Of a stretch of 62,727 nt of DNA, positions 19,884 through 31,121 are shown in pieces. The first letter of the stretch is position 1; every line of letters starts with the position of its first letter. A program made the position numbers and the translations under genes. Origin of the DNA: Phormidesmis sp. RL_2_1. GTDB taxonomy: Bacteria > Cyanobacteriota > Cyanobacteriia > Phormidesmidales > Phormidesmidaceae. The notes beneath the pieces are model-generated. The model was not told the DNA's origin. It saw only the letters and a program-made list of their open reading frames with translations, and ran no database searches. The DNA lies in NCBI GenBank assembly GCA_012033015.1, contig JAAUPS010000005.1, positions 1 through 62,727 of the forward strand. The letters run 5' to 3'.

Positions 19884-20324
19884 ATGTATAGACGAAATTT
19901 TTTAGGCCACGCTCTAACGCTATGGGGCCTTGCGCCCATTGTGGCAGCACCATCCTATCTGTATCGAAATAGTCAAGCTGAAGTAGTTGGGAGTCAGGCG
20001 GTGCTAGAAGCATTTAAAAACCGACAGTCAAATGTGATCGTCGAAAATGTCGCCGGAGCAGTGGAAGCGGTGCTACCGGATGATGTAGAAGGTTCACGGC
20101 ATCAGCGGTTCATTGTTCGCATTGGGCGTGAACAAACGCTGCTGATAGTGCACAACATTGATATCGCACCAAGGCTCAGCGGTTTGCAAAAAGGCGATCG
20201 CGTCATCGTCAAAGGCGAATACGAATGGAACGATCGCGGCGGGCTCATTCACTGGACACATAAAGATCCGCTAAGCACCCACGAAGACGGCTGGATTGAC
20301 TACAGAAACGTACGCTATGAATAA
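19884..20324 (+). CDS. DUF3465-like exported protein
   Basis: [57 protein letters not shown]. Confidence 0.7.
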   Translation: MYRRNFLGHALTLWGLAPIVAAPSYLYRNSQAEVVGSQAVLEAFKNRQSNVIVENVAGAVEAVLPDDVEGSRHQRFIVRIGREQTLLIVHNIDIAPRLSGLQKGDRVIVKGEYEWNDRGGLIHWTHKDPLSTHEDGWIDYRNVRYE

Positions 20325-20473
20325 ATCATGGTGACTCATCGGTTAGTGAATCGAATGGCAGATCTTTAAAATTGCAGATCTTTACCTCAGCGACCAGAGG
20401 TAAAGACCATGGTCTACTATGGAAAATTGATCCATATAACTTCTATCGGTTTGACGACCCCTGCGCAATAGCT

Positions 20474-21882
20474 ATGAGCAAAGGCACCCTTTTTGACAAA
20501 GTTTGGGACGCACACACCGTCGGCACATTGCCCTCGGGCCAAACCCAGCTCTTTATTGGGCTGCACCTGATTCATGAGGTGACTAGCCCCCAAGCTTTTG
20601 CCATGCTAAACGAACGTAAGCTGAAGGTGATGTATCCACAGCGCACCATCGCCACCGTCGATCACATCGTCCCGACAGAAGATCAGTCCCGGCCCTTTGC
20701 CGATCCGATGGCAGAAAAAATGATGGCGGCATTGGAGGCCAACACCAAAGCCCACGGTATTCGCTTTTTCAATGTGGGCTCTGGCAAGCAAGGCATTGTG
20801 CATGTGATTGCCCCTGAACAAGGGCTGACACAGCCTGGAATGACGATTGCTTGCGGCGATAGTCATACCTCTACCCATGGGGCTTTTGGCGCGATCGCAT
20901 TCGGCATTGGCACCAGCCAAGTACGCGATGTGCTAGCTTCTCAAACCTTAGCCCTGGCCAAACTCAAAGTACGCCGAATCGAAGTCAACGGAGAGCTGCC
21001 CACTGGCGTCTACGCCAAAGACGTAATTTTGCATATCATTCGTAAGCTCGGAGTCAAAGGGGGCGTGGGTTACGCCTACGAATTTGCTGGCAGTGCGATT
21101 GAGAGCCTCTCCATGGAAGGCCGCATGACCTTGTGCAACATGTCGATTGAAGGGGGTGCCCGCTGCGGCTACGTCAATCCCGACCAGGTCACCTACGACT
21201 ATATCAAAGGCCGTCATTTTGCCCCCAAGACCATGCTTGGGAACAGGCCATCACCTGGTGGGACAGCCTACGCAGTGACGCCGATGCTGACTACGACGAC
21301 ATAGTCAAATTCGCTGCCGCCGATATTTCCCCCACGGTGACTTGGGGCATTACACCAGGACAAGGCATTGGGGTCAATGAAACAATTCCCACCCCAGAGA
21401 CCATGCCCGAAGACGAAAGACCGATTGCCGAAGAAGCCTACCGCTACATGCAGCTCTCACCTGGGGCCCAAATCGCAGGCACCAAAATCGACGTGTGCTT
21501 CATTGGTAGCTGCACTAATGGACGCATTAGCGATCTGCGTGAAGCGGCCACCATCGCTCAAGGGCGTCAGGTGGCAGCAGGGGTCAAAGCATTTGTTGTC
21601 CCCGGTTCTGAACAGGTCAAAGCGCAAGCCGAAGCAGAAGGACTCGATCAAATCTTCATTGCGGCTGGCTTTGAATGGCGTGAACCCGGCTGCTCGATGT
21701 GCTTAGCCATGAATCCCGATAAGCTACAGGGCAGCCAGATCAGCGCCTCATCCTCTAACCGCAACTTTAAAGGCAGGCAGGGTTCTGCTTCAGGCCGAAC
21801 CCTGCTCATGAGTCCGGCCATGGTGGTTTCTGCAGCGGTCACAGGCCAAGTCACCGATGTGCGTCAGCTTGCACCCGTTTAA
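20474..21882 (+). CDS. leuC: 3-isopropylmalate dehydratase large subunit, broken by a one-base frameshift near 21230
   Basis: [16 protein letters not shown]...[24 protein letters not shown]; frame change after [10 protein letters not shown], continues [26 protein letters not shown]...[10 protein letters not shown]...[10 protein letters not shown]. Confidence 0.93.
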
Positions 21883-22139
21883 AACGCTCTCCATAGCCCT
21901 TGCAGAAAAGTTCTAAAGATTTCCTTTCCCTTAACCTTCTCTTCCCTTTTGGTTAACAACTAAATTCAATGATTGCCATACAGTCAATGAGTGCTTAGGC
22001 GTGAGTGTCTCGTTACGCTATCAAGTTCAGTGACAGCCCGTATGTTGGCCAGCGCACATTTCACTCAAGTGCCCGAGCGATAGGTTCAGGCGATCTAAGC
22101 AAAGACTAATCCATTCACTGCAAATGGGGTAACTTCGTT

Positions 22140-22823
22140 TTGTCTCTGGTCACTTCTGCGCCCGTTTCCAACGCTCAGTTTGTCTCACTACTTGAACAGC
22201 TTTACCAAGAGCGATCGCTCATTACCTACAGCGCCAGTCAAAACATTCCTTCCCAGCGCCAATGTCTCTACATCATTTGCCGAGGCATTGTTCAACTCCA
22301 TACCATCCATGCCGATGGGAGTGAAACCATCGTCGGCCTCTGCGGGCCTTCCATGGCCTTTGGCAAATATCTCAGTACGGTCGAGCCGACTTGGGCTACA
22401 GCCCTCGTTGAGACCGACCTGCTGCCCCTCAGCATTAGTGAAATTGAGGCTTCTCCAGCACTGATGGCAGGCCTTTTCCCTCAAATCGTCCGGCGATTGC
22501 AGCAGTCAGAAGCATGGCTAGCGATTTCGGGTAAGCGCCTAGTCGCCGATCGACTGCGTGGACTGCTGATTCAAATTGCTCAAGACTTTGGCCATGTCGA
22601 GCCGAGTGGTGTGCGCATCAAGCTACGCCTTACTCACCATCAACTTGCGACCATCATTGGCACAACTCGGGTGACAGTCACACGGTTACTGCGTGACTTT
22701 AGAGCAGAAGGCTGGTTAGATATCCGTCATCGGCAGATGATGTTGAGTCCTCAAGTCGTTGGCCTCACCCATCACGACAGTTCTACCAGTAAGTTGAAAA
22801 CGACCCCAGCTAAGACCGCTTAA
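22140..22823 (+). CDS. Crp/Fnr-family transcriptional regulator
   Basis: cNMP-like domain followed by HTH LTHHQLATIIGTTRVTVTRLLRDFRAEG. Confidence 0.85.
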   Translation: MSLVTSAPVSNAQFVSLLEQLYQERSLITYSASQNIPSQRQCLYIICRGIVQLHTIHADGSETIVGLCGPSMAFGKYLSTVEPTWATALVETDLLPLSISEIEASPALMAGLFPQIVRRLQQSEAWLAISGKRLVADRLRGLLIQIAQDFGHVEPSGVRIKLRLTHHQLATIIGTTRVTVTRLLRDFRAEGWLDIRHRQMMLSPQVVGLTHHDSSTSKLKTTPAKTA

Positions 22824-22909
22824 ACCCAGCAGCATCTTAGGCGACAGCTCAGAACAAGCGTTGACACGCTAGGGTCGCTTTGGGGCGATTTACCCTCTTA
22901 CTCGCCCTC

Positions 22910-23083
22910 TTACTCACCCTCTGAAGATTGAGCCGCGTCGATAATTGTCGTTACCAGTTGAAAGGCCCAGCCGCACAAAGCGACGAGCAACAGGAGTGTT
23001 AGCGGAGCCAATCCGGCAAACGGAAAGGCAATGACCAGCAGAATACATAGCAAAATAACAACTCGCACCAGATCGTTATTCAT
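22910..23083 (-). CDS. Small (57 aa) hydrophobic protein
   Basis: MNNDLVRVVILLCILLVIAFPFAGLAPLTLLLLVALCGWAFQLVTTIIDAAQSSEGE read on the minus strand; below the ORF-track length cut-off. Confidence 0.45.
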   Translation of the reverse strand: MNNDLVRVVILLCILLVIAFPFAGLAPLTLLLLVALCGWAFQLVTTIIDAAQSSEGE

Positions 23084-23273
23084 AAGTCAGCTTGGGGTTT
23101 TATCTGTGACAGAAGCTATAGGTCATTTTAACTTGTAGGACATTTTAGCTTGTCCTTTGAGGAGCCGCCGTTTGATAGCTGTGGCCATATGGCCAAGCTC
23201 AGGATGCTTGCTTAGCTTGGCCATAAATTAGCTTGGCCGTAAAACAGTGGCCTAATCTGTGGCAATTGACCAC

Positions 23274-24359
23274 CTATTTCACCACAGTATCAGCGCGCTC
23301 AATCACGGTATCCGGCAAGGTGATGCCCATCTCTGCTGCTGCCGGGAGATTGATAAATAGCTTGATGCCCTTGGCCAGTTCCACAGGTAAGTCACTTGCT
23401 TTATCCCCTCGAAGTACCTTGAGTACCATCTCACCTGTTTGGCGACCCATGGCGTAATAGTCGAGACTGATACCAGTAATCGCACCGCTTTTTACCCCCT
23501 CAATACCACCAGCAAACACAGGCACATCATTGTCTCGCCCGACCTGAGCCACCGCTGACACTAGGGCCAAACCTACGACCGAATTGCTCTGGCCATTTCT
23601 CTGGCTATTACTCTGGCTATTACTCTGGCCATTATTCTGGCCATTATTCTGGCTCTGGAGAACATAAATCGCATCCACCGAACCTATCATGCTGCGCGCC
23701 AACTCAATAGCCTGCTGGTCGGCACCCACTATGACCTCTTTAACCGTGATAAAGCCCTGTTCAGGGGCCTGCGCTCTAATCAAGTTTAATAGGTTCACCG
23801 CATTACCTTCTGTAGCGCTATAAACCACGCCAAGTGTCTTTGCTTCAGGCAAAACCTCGCGAATCAGAGCAATAGACTGCTCGACAGGAAAAGCATTACT
23901 AACGCCGCTGATATTGCGATTAGGTTTCTCTGGCGCTTCTATCAGGTTTGCGCTGACTGGATCGCTAACAGCCGAGAAAATAACGGGTATGTTTCCGGCA
24001 GCATTGACAGCAGCTTGGGCCATCGGGGTTGCAATAGCAACTATTACATCTGGCTTGGCGGCTGCATACTTGCTGGCAATTTGCGCGGCGGCAATTGGAT
24101 TGCCCTGACTACTGAGCCACTCCCAGCGCAATGTACTATCTGCTGTATATCCTGCTTCTGCTAGGGCATCTTCTAAGCCATCGCGGATTTGATTGAGCGT
24201 AGGCTGGTTTATAAGCTGCATCACCGCAACAAACGGCAGCCTATCAGCACCGCCAACCGTCTGCGCCGAATTGCTGCAGCTTATCAAAATTGCCCCTAAG
24301 GCGCTTACCCAAATGATTAGGGCAAAACTAAATAACTGAATACAGTTCCTAGGCAACAT
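23274..24359 (-). CDS. ABC transporter substrate-binding protein (pfam04392-like lipoprotein)
   Basis: Lipobox-like ILISCSNS; AAAKPDVIVAIATPMAQAAVNAAGNIPVIFSAVSDPVSANL; internal N/Q-rich repeat. Confidence 0.8.
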   Translation of the reverse strand: MLPRNCIQLFSFALIIWVSALGAILISCSNSAQTVGGADRLPFVAVMQLINQPTLNQIRDGLEDALAEAGYTADSTLRWEWLSSQGNPIAAAQIASKYAAAKPDVIVAIATPMAQAAVNAAGNIPVIFSAVSDPVSANLIEAPEKPNRNISGVSNAFPVEQSIALIREVLPEAKTLGVVYSATEGNAVNLLNLIRAQAPEQGFITVKEVIVGADQQAIELARSMIGSVDAIYVLQSQNNGQNNGQSNSQSNSQRNGQSNSVVGLALVSAVAQVGRDNDVPVFAGGIEGVKSGAITGISLDYYAMGRQTGEMVLKVLRGDKASDLPVELAKGIKLFINLPAAAEMGITLPDTVIERADTVVK

Positions 24360-24560
24360 AGCAAGATCTAAGCGTTCGCTGCTCTAGCAGGTTGATCACC
24401 TAACAGGTTGATCGTCACAAAAATGCGCCATGACGCAATGGGACGAGCGATTGAAAAGATAACAATATTTCTTGCAGGGTAGCCTAATACTACAACGTTC
24501 ATTCTTAAAGACATGAGGATGACGAGACTTAATTAATATTGCTTGATTTCGGTACTTATC

Positions 24561-25022
24561 ATGTTCTTTCGCTCTGCTGTCGATCCTTGGTTTTATGGGC
24601 TGGTTACTGCGCTGCAACTGGTTTTACTGCGGGCCATTATTCCAGCGCTCATGGGCACTAATTCTACAGTTGTAGTCCTGACAATAGCGGCGATCGCAGC
24701 CATCGTTATCATTCCGACTTGGCTGCTGGTGGCCACTTACTATCGCGTAGATTCTGCCATCCTCAGAATTCAGGCAGGCCCATTTTTCTGGTCGGTGCCG
24801 CTCGATCAAATTCGCTCGGTCACTCCTACCCGTTCTTGGCTTGGCTCACCCTTGTTTTCAGCGGCCCTATCGGTTAATCGCCTCAAGATTGACTATGGGA
24901 GAGAGCGCTTCGTTTTTGTTTCACCCAAAAACAGAGCTGCTTTTATGGAAGCTATCGGCCACCAGCCGGTCAATATTGGCCATCGTAAAGTGCCGAATCC
25001 TTTTTCCCTCGGTGAGCATTAG
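24561..25022 (+). CDS. PH-domain membrane protein
   Basis: Two TM segments then YYRVDSAILRIQAGPFFWSVPLDQIRSVTPTRS...FVSPKNRAAFMEAI. Confidence 0.65.
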   Translation: MFFRSAVDPWFYGLVTALQLVLLRAIIPALMGTNSTVVVLTIAAIAAIVIIPTWLLVATYYRVDSAILRIQAGPFFWSVPLDQIRSVTPTRSWLGSPLFSAALSVNRLKIDYGRERFVFVSPKNRAAFMEAIGHQPVNIGHRKVPNPFSLGEH

Positions 25023-25111
25023 ATGGCATGAGCATTAGATGGCATGAACATTAGAGCTAATGGGTAATGCGACCGGCACAGGCCCTTAGCAACCCGTGTT
25101 TCTCTGCACCA

Positions 25112-26788
25112 TCAGTCTCCTCCATACTGAGCTTTTAGCTCAGCTACCCGCTCATCGTCAATTTTTTGGATCAGTACTGGTGGCACGTCAAAGGCACGTC
25201 CCGCCTGGAGAATTGTTAAATCAGCGGCCTCTGCCATGTTGCTCGATCGCTCTTGGTCTGTGAGCTGCAGCGCATCACAGATATGCTGAGCAGTGTTGGG
25301 AATAAAGGGGGCTGAAACCACAGCGTACAGACGAATGAGGTTAATGCAGGTGCGGATCACAACAGCCGCTTCGTCTTTGTCTTGCTTAAAAAGTGTCCAT
25401 GGCGCACGCACGTCAATGTATTGATTACCTGCCGACCATAGGGCATTGAGAGTTTCGGTGGCTTTCCGAAATTCCATGTTGTGCAGGTGCGATCGCAATT
25501 CCGCCACCAGCCCCTTGCACTTAGCCTCCAGCTCAGCTTCTACCACGGTAGGCTCTCCGCCTGCTGGCAATGCATGACCAAAGCGCGACGCCGTAAATTT
25601 CAAAATCCGGTTGATAAAATTGCCAAAATTATCTGCTAGATCCTTATTGACCTTGGTTTGAAACTGCTCCCAAGTGAACGCCGAATCAGCAGACTCTGGT
25701 GCCGACGCCATCAGCATATAGCGCCAATAGTCCGCTGGTGCTATTTCCAGAGCCTGATCGAGAAACACCCCGCGCTTAGAACTGGTGGAAAACTTCCCAC
25801 CGTAGTAGTTCAGCCAGTTAAACCCCTTAATGTAGTCCGCCATTTTCCACGGCTCCCTGGTTCCCAAAATGGTCGCAGGCCACATGATGGTATGAAACGG
25901 CAAATTATCCTTCGCCATAAACTGCGTGTAGCGCACATCGTCAGCGTTATACCACCAGCTTTTCCAGTCTTGGCCCGTTTGCTCTCCCCAGCTTTTGGTC
26001 GCCGACACATAGCCAATTGGCGCATCAAACCATACATAGAAAACCTTATCTTCAAAACCTGCCTTAGGTACCGGCACCCCCCACTTGAGATCACGGGTAA
26101 TCCCTCGACTTTGCAAACCCTCATCGAGCCATTTCTTGGCAATCGACTTCGTCAGGTTTGGCCAGTCCGTTTGCCCTTCGACCCAGGTGCGCACCTCATC
26201 ACTGAGTTTGTCGAGCCGTAAAAACAGGTGCCGACTCGTACGCACTTCCACCGCAGTACTGCCTGACACTGCCGATCGCGGCTCAAGCAAATCAGTCGGG
26301 TTTAGCATTTTAGTGCAATTCTCACACTGATCGCCCCGTGCCCTGTCATAGCCACAGTTAGGGCAAGTTCCTTCCACATAGCGATCCGGCAAAAAGCGCT
26401 CATCTGTAATCGAATAAACCTGACTAATTTCGCGCTCTTCAATAAATCCGTGCTGATCCAAACTACGGTAAAAATCCTGCGTCAGTTGCCGCTGTGCCAA
26501 CGACGAGGTACGCCCAAAATAATCAAACGACAGCCCAAACTTTTCATACACCTCCGCCTGCCGCTGATACTGCCGCGTGCAAAAGTCAGCCACATCGAGA
26601 CCTTCTTCTAGTGCCGCAATTTCAGCCGGTGTCCCATGCTCATCTGTGCCACAGATATAAAGAACCTCCTCTCCTTCCTGCCGCAAAAAACGAGCATATA
26701 CATCTGCAGGGAGCATCGAACCGACCAAGTTGCCCAGGTGTTTAATCCCGTTGATGTAAGGCAGAGCGCTGGTGATGAGATATCGCAT
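25112..26788 (-). CDS. metG: Methionine--tRNA ligase
   Basis: ITSALPYINGIKHLGNLVGSMLPADVYARF; KFSTSSKRGVF signature; Zn cysteines CPNCGYDRARGDQCENC. Confidence 0.95.
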   Translation of the reverse strand: MRYLITSALPYINGIKHLGNLVGSMLPADVYARFLRQEGEEVLYICGTDEHGTPAEIAALEEGLDVADFCTRQYQRQAEVYEKFGLSFDYFGRTSSLAQRQLTQDFYRSLDQHGFIEEREISQVYSITDERFLPDRYVEGTCPNCGYDRARGDQCENCTKMLNPTDLLEPRSAVSGSTAVEVRTSRHLFLRLDKLSDEVRTWVEGQTDWPNLTKSIAKKWLDEGLQSRGITRDLKWGVPVPKAGFEDKVFYVWFDAPIGYVSATKSWGEQTGQDWKSWWYNADDVRYTQFMAKDNLPFHTIMWPATILGTREPWKMADYIKGFNWLNYYGGKFSTSSKRGVFLDQALEIAPADYWRYMLMASAPESADSAFTWEQFQTKVNKDLADNFGNFINRILKFTASRFGHALPAGGEPTVVEAELEAKCKGLVAELRSHLHNMEFRKATETLNALWSAGNQYIDVRAPWTLFKQDKDEAAVVIRTCINLIRLYAVVSAPFIPNTAQHICDALQLTDQERSSNMAEAADLTILQAGRAFDVPPVLIQKIDDERVAELKAQYGGD

Positions 26789-27040
26789 ATATAGGGAGAT
26801 ATTGAGCGTCAGTAGTGAGCGAGAGCGAAATGCTGATTTTAACCTGTTTAAGACTATTCGTGATTAGACTCATTGGACGAGTTGACGACATTTGGCATGA
26901 TTGGGCCAACGGCCTACACAGCGGCTTGAAGCAGCCCTCGCTAAGCTGATACATTACCTGCACCGACCGCCGTGCATCGCCATCTCTATCGCTTTTTTCC
27001 CGCTTGATTCTCGCTGGCCATCTCTTCTAAAAAATAACCC

Positions 27041-27835
27041 ATGGCAGACAATCCATACCCTGAGCAAATTGATGCATTAGATCTAGGCTCGGAGCAAAAG
27101 CATTATTTAACAGAGCGCTGGCTCGATCAGTATGCTTGGTTTGAAAAGCGAGCGGGCACTATGCAAAAGTGGTATCGCCGCCTGCGGCTGATTGTAGTCG
27201 TTGGTGGTGTGCTGATTCCTGGCCTAATAGCTTTTAGGTTTCCGGAGAATGAAGGCACCCAAGCGCTGCTAGAACCTGAACCCAATGGCACGGAAATGGC
27301 AATGGTGCAGTTGGTGGCGACTAGCCCATGGAGTTGGCTGAGCGATCCTGATGAGGTGAAAAACTTTTTTGTTTTTATCATCAGTTTAGTCGTGGCCGTA
27401 GCCGCTGCGATTGAAGAATTTTTTAACTTTGGTGAAAAGCATCGTAACTATCGCAAAGCGGCCGAACAGATGAAAGGAGAGTACTGGAAATTTACGCAGC
27501 TTTCCGGCCCCTACAGCAAATATCAAACAGACACAGCAGACTATCCTACCGCTTTGAAGTCAGCCTACCTATCTTTTGTACAGCGAATAGAACAAATCAT
27601 AGAAGATGACGTGAGCAGCTTTATCACGCTAGCAGATGAGCAGCTCGCTGAAGACAATCGCCAAATTCAAAAGACCCTGCAAGAGACGCAGCAGGCCGTA
27701 GATAAGCTGAATCACGAGCTGAATCGGGTGACGCTGCAGATGCAGGCGATCGCACCACCGCTGGAACCCGAGACAGAGGCACAGCCTATCTCTGAGGAGA
27801 CTTCTGGCATAATCGCCGCCCCTCCAAACCCATAG
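27041..27835 (+). CDS. DUF4231 (SLATT-like) two-TM protein
   Basis: YLTERWLDQYAWFEKRAGTMQKWYRRLRLIVVVGGVLIPGLIAF...FFVFIISLVVAVAAAIEEFFNFGEKHRNYRKAAEQMKGEYWKFTQLSGPY. Confidence 0.75.
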   Translation: MADNPYPEQIDALDLGSEQKHYLTERWLDQYAWFEKRAGTMQKWYRRLRLIVVVGGVLIPGLIAFRFPENEGTQALLEPEPNGTEMAMVQLVATSPWSWLSDPDEVKNFFVFIISLVVAVAAAIEEFFNFGEKHRNYRKAAEQMKGEYWKFTQLSGPYSKYQTDTADYPTALKSAYLSFVQRIEQIIEDDVSSFITLADEQLAEDNRQIQKTLQETQQAVDKLNHELNRVTLQMQAIAPPLEPETEAQPISEETSGIIAAPPNP

Positions 27836-27969
27836 CTTTGATCGCTTGGCTGAGGTACAGCATGTTGGCTGAAACCATGACGTGACAACGGGCCAAGCAA
27901 TGCGCGTATGCCGGATGCATCCTTACGTTGTCTAGGTGAGCATTCCTTCTTGTTTCCTTACGCCCTCGG

Positions 27970-29348
27970 TTACATCGAGCGTTCTTGAGATTCAGCCCAT
28001 GTCAACTGTTTTTTCCATGCCGGCAGATTGTCCTTCGCCTGTTGATACTTTTTTCTGTCACTGCCCTCAATTTCTGCAGGAATGTTGTCAGGGGCATTTT
28101 CCAGCAGCGCAATGCCCCTGCGCCATGAGGTAGCCGATTGCTTCCAATCAGCCGGATTGTTACTTTGAGCTGCTGTCTTGGCAAATTCTGTGGCACACAC
28201 TGCTTTTTGGATGGCATAGTACCAAGGACTATGGCGATGATATTTTGTTGCCCAATAGAGCGCTGTTTCGTAGTTTTGCTGATTGGCCAGCACTTGATCG
28301 TGAAAGCTAACCGTTGGCTCAACTGCGTTGAGGCGATCGAGCGATCGCTGACGCATCTCTAAAATATGCTTCCATTCTGCTGGTGTATCGGCAAACGTCG
28401 CCTCTGGATTGCATTGTTTTTGTTTGCCTGCAGGCGTTTTTGGATTGGGCTGCTGATCTAAGAAAAAGCTTTTCTGTAGTCATACATCGCAGAGGTAAAG
28501 ACTTGACGATTCGTATATTCAAGGTGTCGGTTTTGCACTCGGAGGCGCAGGGGGAGATAATCGCGGTTGTTGTCGAGCATCACCTTGAGGGGAGCGGCAG
28601 CATTTTCCCAAAGTTCTTCAATGCGCCGCCACTGCCGATCAGATTTAACGCTATCCCAAGGTTGGGCATTGGCTTGCACGGTGAGTTCTAATGCCTCAAC
28701 TTCAATGTCTTCGGCTGTAGATAATGCTGCCTGCACGTCTTCGCGTTGGAGTACCTGTGGTGGCGGCGGCTGAGGCGGTACGCATCCTCGCAAAGATGCG
28801 ATCGCTAGAGCCACAGCAACCGCCCCTAAGCCAACAAAAGCAAGGCTTCTTCTGCGCTTTTCAGCCAAGCCTCGATCTGGTATGCGGCCTGGGCCGCCGC
28901 TTGCTCTACTCGCTGTACTTGCCTTTTCAGGTGCGATCGCAGGATCCCTAGCAGGACTACCTTTAACACCCAAATTCTTCAGCAGTAACGGAAAACCCGC
29001 CTCGAAGTCCGCCGACAAATCAACATATTGCAGCCTTCTGAGGCGAAACGGAATCTCACATTTGCCACACAAGACCGGAATCACCTGCTTCGATTCGTCC
29101 AGCGCATAGGACACCTCATCCATCACATTGTCAGAGTCAACGGAGGTTTTCGATAGCAGTACCATCAACCCTTGGGATGATTTCAAAGCAGCCTGAACGG
29201 CTTTATCCCAGCGATCGCCAGCCGGAATATCGAGCTGATCTATCCATAGGTTCACCCCTTCAGCGCGTAACCGCTCCGCTAGCTTTAGGGCAAATGCCTC
29301 ATCCGCCCGAGAATAGCTTACAAAGTAGGTCAGCGGTGCCGATGCCAT
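27970..29348 (-). CDS. TIR-domain protein with TM segment and helical C-terminal region, one-base frameshift near 28465
   Basis: N-terminal TIR YFVSYSRADEAFALKLAERLRAEGVNLWIDQLDIPAGDRWDKAVQAALKSSQGLMVLLSKTSVDSDNVMDEVSYAL; TM LAFVGLGAVAVALAIASL; ...YDYRKAF then +1 frame FLDQQPNPKTPAGKQKQCNPEATFADTPAEWKHILEMRQRSL... to 27970. Confidence 0.8.
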
Positions 29349-29620
29349 TGCTCTAAGATTGATAATCCAACTGATGGTTCAACTGGTAGTTCAACTGATC
29401 TTCAAGGACACCCAACCATTCAGCCCAGCCATTTGGCCCAGCCATTTGGCCCAATCATTCGGCCCAACCATTCGGCTATAAGGCCCAGACAGAGCGGCTC
29501 AATTCCACCTAGGCCCCAATATCCAATATCTAGGGCAATTTTACGCTAGATCGGTGTAAGCTATGGGCACTTCAGCCCTCACTGTTTGATCTCTTTACCT
29601 CTGGTTGATGTTTGAGCGCT

Positions 29621-30553
29621 ATGAATGAGCTTCTCCTCGCCGTTTATATTTTGGTTGTGCTCTATGTCTTGTATCAAATGGCACTGTCTTTAGAAAAGCA
29701 ACAAGAAGCCAAGGTCATTATTGGTTTAGACGAAGCATTTTTAGAAGAGCAAACAGTTCGTCAGCTTTCTATGCAACCCGGCGCTAGAAACATTCGTGCC
29801 AAAGTGGAGAAGGTGGGATTTGGGAAAAACAAATTCTCGGTGCTGGCCTTTACCTTTGAGCAAGCCCCGCCCATTCCCATCCCCCCTAAAGATTTGGAAA
29901 AATGGGAAAAAGATGGCATGACGCCGCAGCAGGTGAGCCAGAGAAATCAAGAATGGAGTAAAGAAAGAATTTCAATTCAGGTACTCCCCGTTGGCGAAAA
30001 AAAAGCTGTCCTGATTCCTTTTTTGTCAATTGATGTGAAAAACAAAACGCGCGATCTTCAAATTCATCTCGATTGGGACTACAGCTCAATCGAGATGTTC
30101 GGGCAGGGCAATCGAGTCATTCGCTCAACTTCAAATACCTTTAGAGATTTATCCCAGCCTCAAATCTTTGGTACCGTCAACCCCAATAGAGTAGTGCGCT
30201 TCGATGTCAATATTGAAAGAAACTATACCCGCGATCCACAAACGAACCAGCTTAAGCAACCCATGCCCTTGGCTAACTTGGAGCAAAGGCTAGCATCAGC
30301 CAAGCTCACCGACCCCACCTCTACCGAAAAAAATATCGAACCCCTGTATGGCCTAGATCTGATGGTGAGAATCAAAGGCACCGCTGAGCCCGACAACAAA
30401 ATGATCAATTTGCTTGTGCCCTTTGCCTTCAACTTAGAAATTAAGGTCGATCCACCGGCTTTTCCGCCGTTACGTTGGTTCCTACGAGTCTTTGGGGCCA
30501 ATCGGGAAAAGGGCAGTTGGCTGTGGGGAACGACCAAAGAAGGCGCGCAGTAA
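29621..30553 (+). CDS. Hypothetical membrane-anchored protein
   Basis: N-terminal TM ELLLAVYILVVLYVLYQMAL; no family recognised. Confidence 0.5.
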   Translation: MNELLLAVYILVVLYVLYQMALSLEKQQEAKVIIGLDEAFLEEQTVRQLSMQPGARNIRAKVEKVGFGKNKFSVLAFTFEQAPPIPIPPKDLEKWEKDGMTPQQVSQRNQEWSKERISIQVLPVGEKKAVLIPFLSIDVKNKTRDLQIHLDWDYSSIEMFGQGNRVIRSTSNTFRDLSQPQIFGTVNPNRVVRFDVNIERNYTRDPQTNQLKQPMPLANLEQRLASAKLTDPTSTEKNIEPLYGLDLMVRIKGTAEPDNKMINLLVPFAFNLEIKVDPPAFPPLRWFLRVFGANREKGSWLWGTTKEGAQ

Positions 30554-30607
30554 AGCCTTCACCACCAAAGCCGCAAAAGGGTCTACATATCTCATACACT
30601 ACAGATA

Positions 30608-31007
30608 TAGAGCTGGCTCAGTGGTTGCGGAAATAAAAAGAGGTGAGTCGCCCTTTTTATTTTTGAGGAAAGTCCGGGCTCCCTAAAAGCCAAACTTGCT
30701 GGGTAACGCCCAGTGCGGGTGACCGTGAGGAGAGTGCCACAGAAACATACCGCCGATGGAAAGTCTGACTTTCACAGGCAAGGGTGCAAGGGTGCGGTAA
30801 GAGCGCACCGGCAGCATCGAGAGGTGCTGGCCAGGTAAACCCCGGTTGGGTGCAAGGCCAAAGGAGCGACGGTTGGCTTTTTACCAGCTCCGCAAAAGCG
30901 CGCCGCTTGAGGCGTCTGGTAACAGGCGTCCCAGATAGATAACCACCTTATGCTGACAGCGTAAGCTAGAGGCATGGGAACAGAACCCGGCTTAGGTCCA
31001 GCTCTAC
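30608..31007 (+). ncRNA. rnpB: RNase P RNA
   Basis: GAGGAAAGTCCGGGCTCCC, ACAGAAACATACCGCC, GGTAAACCCCGGTTGGGTGCAAGG, AGATAGATAACCACC, ACAGAACCCGGCTTA; terminal pairing tagagctgg/ccagctcta. Confidence 0.95.
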
Positions 31008-31121
31008 CTCATTTTTTGGCAGCGTTTTACAGTCTGCGTTTTACGGCGTACGTTATTACGGCGCGTTTTACGGTGTACGTTTTATTGGTTCTGTTTTACT
31101 GGTTCTGTTTTACGGTTTGCA

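Noticed and set aside
25658-26745. + strand ORFs 25658-26221, 26085-26330 and 26494-26745
   Set aside because: Antisense to metG with no recognisable domains.
29621-30553. Third component of a TIR/SLATT system
   Set aside because: Divergent from the TIR gene with a ~270-bp gap and no recognisable conflict-system domain; included only as hypothetical.
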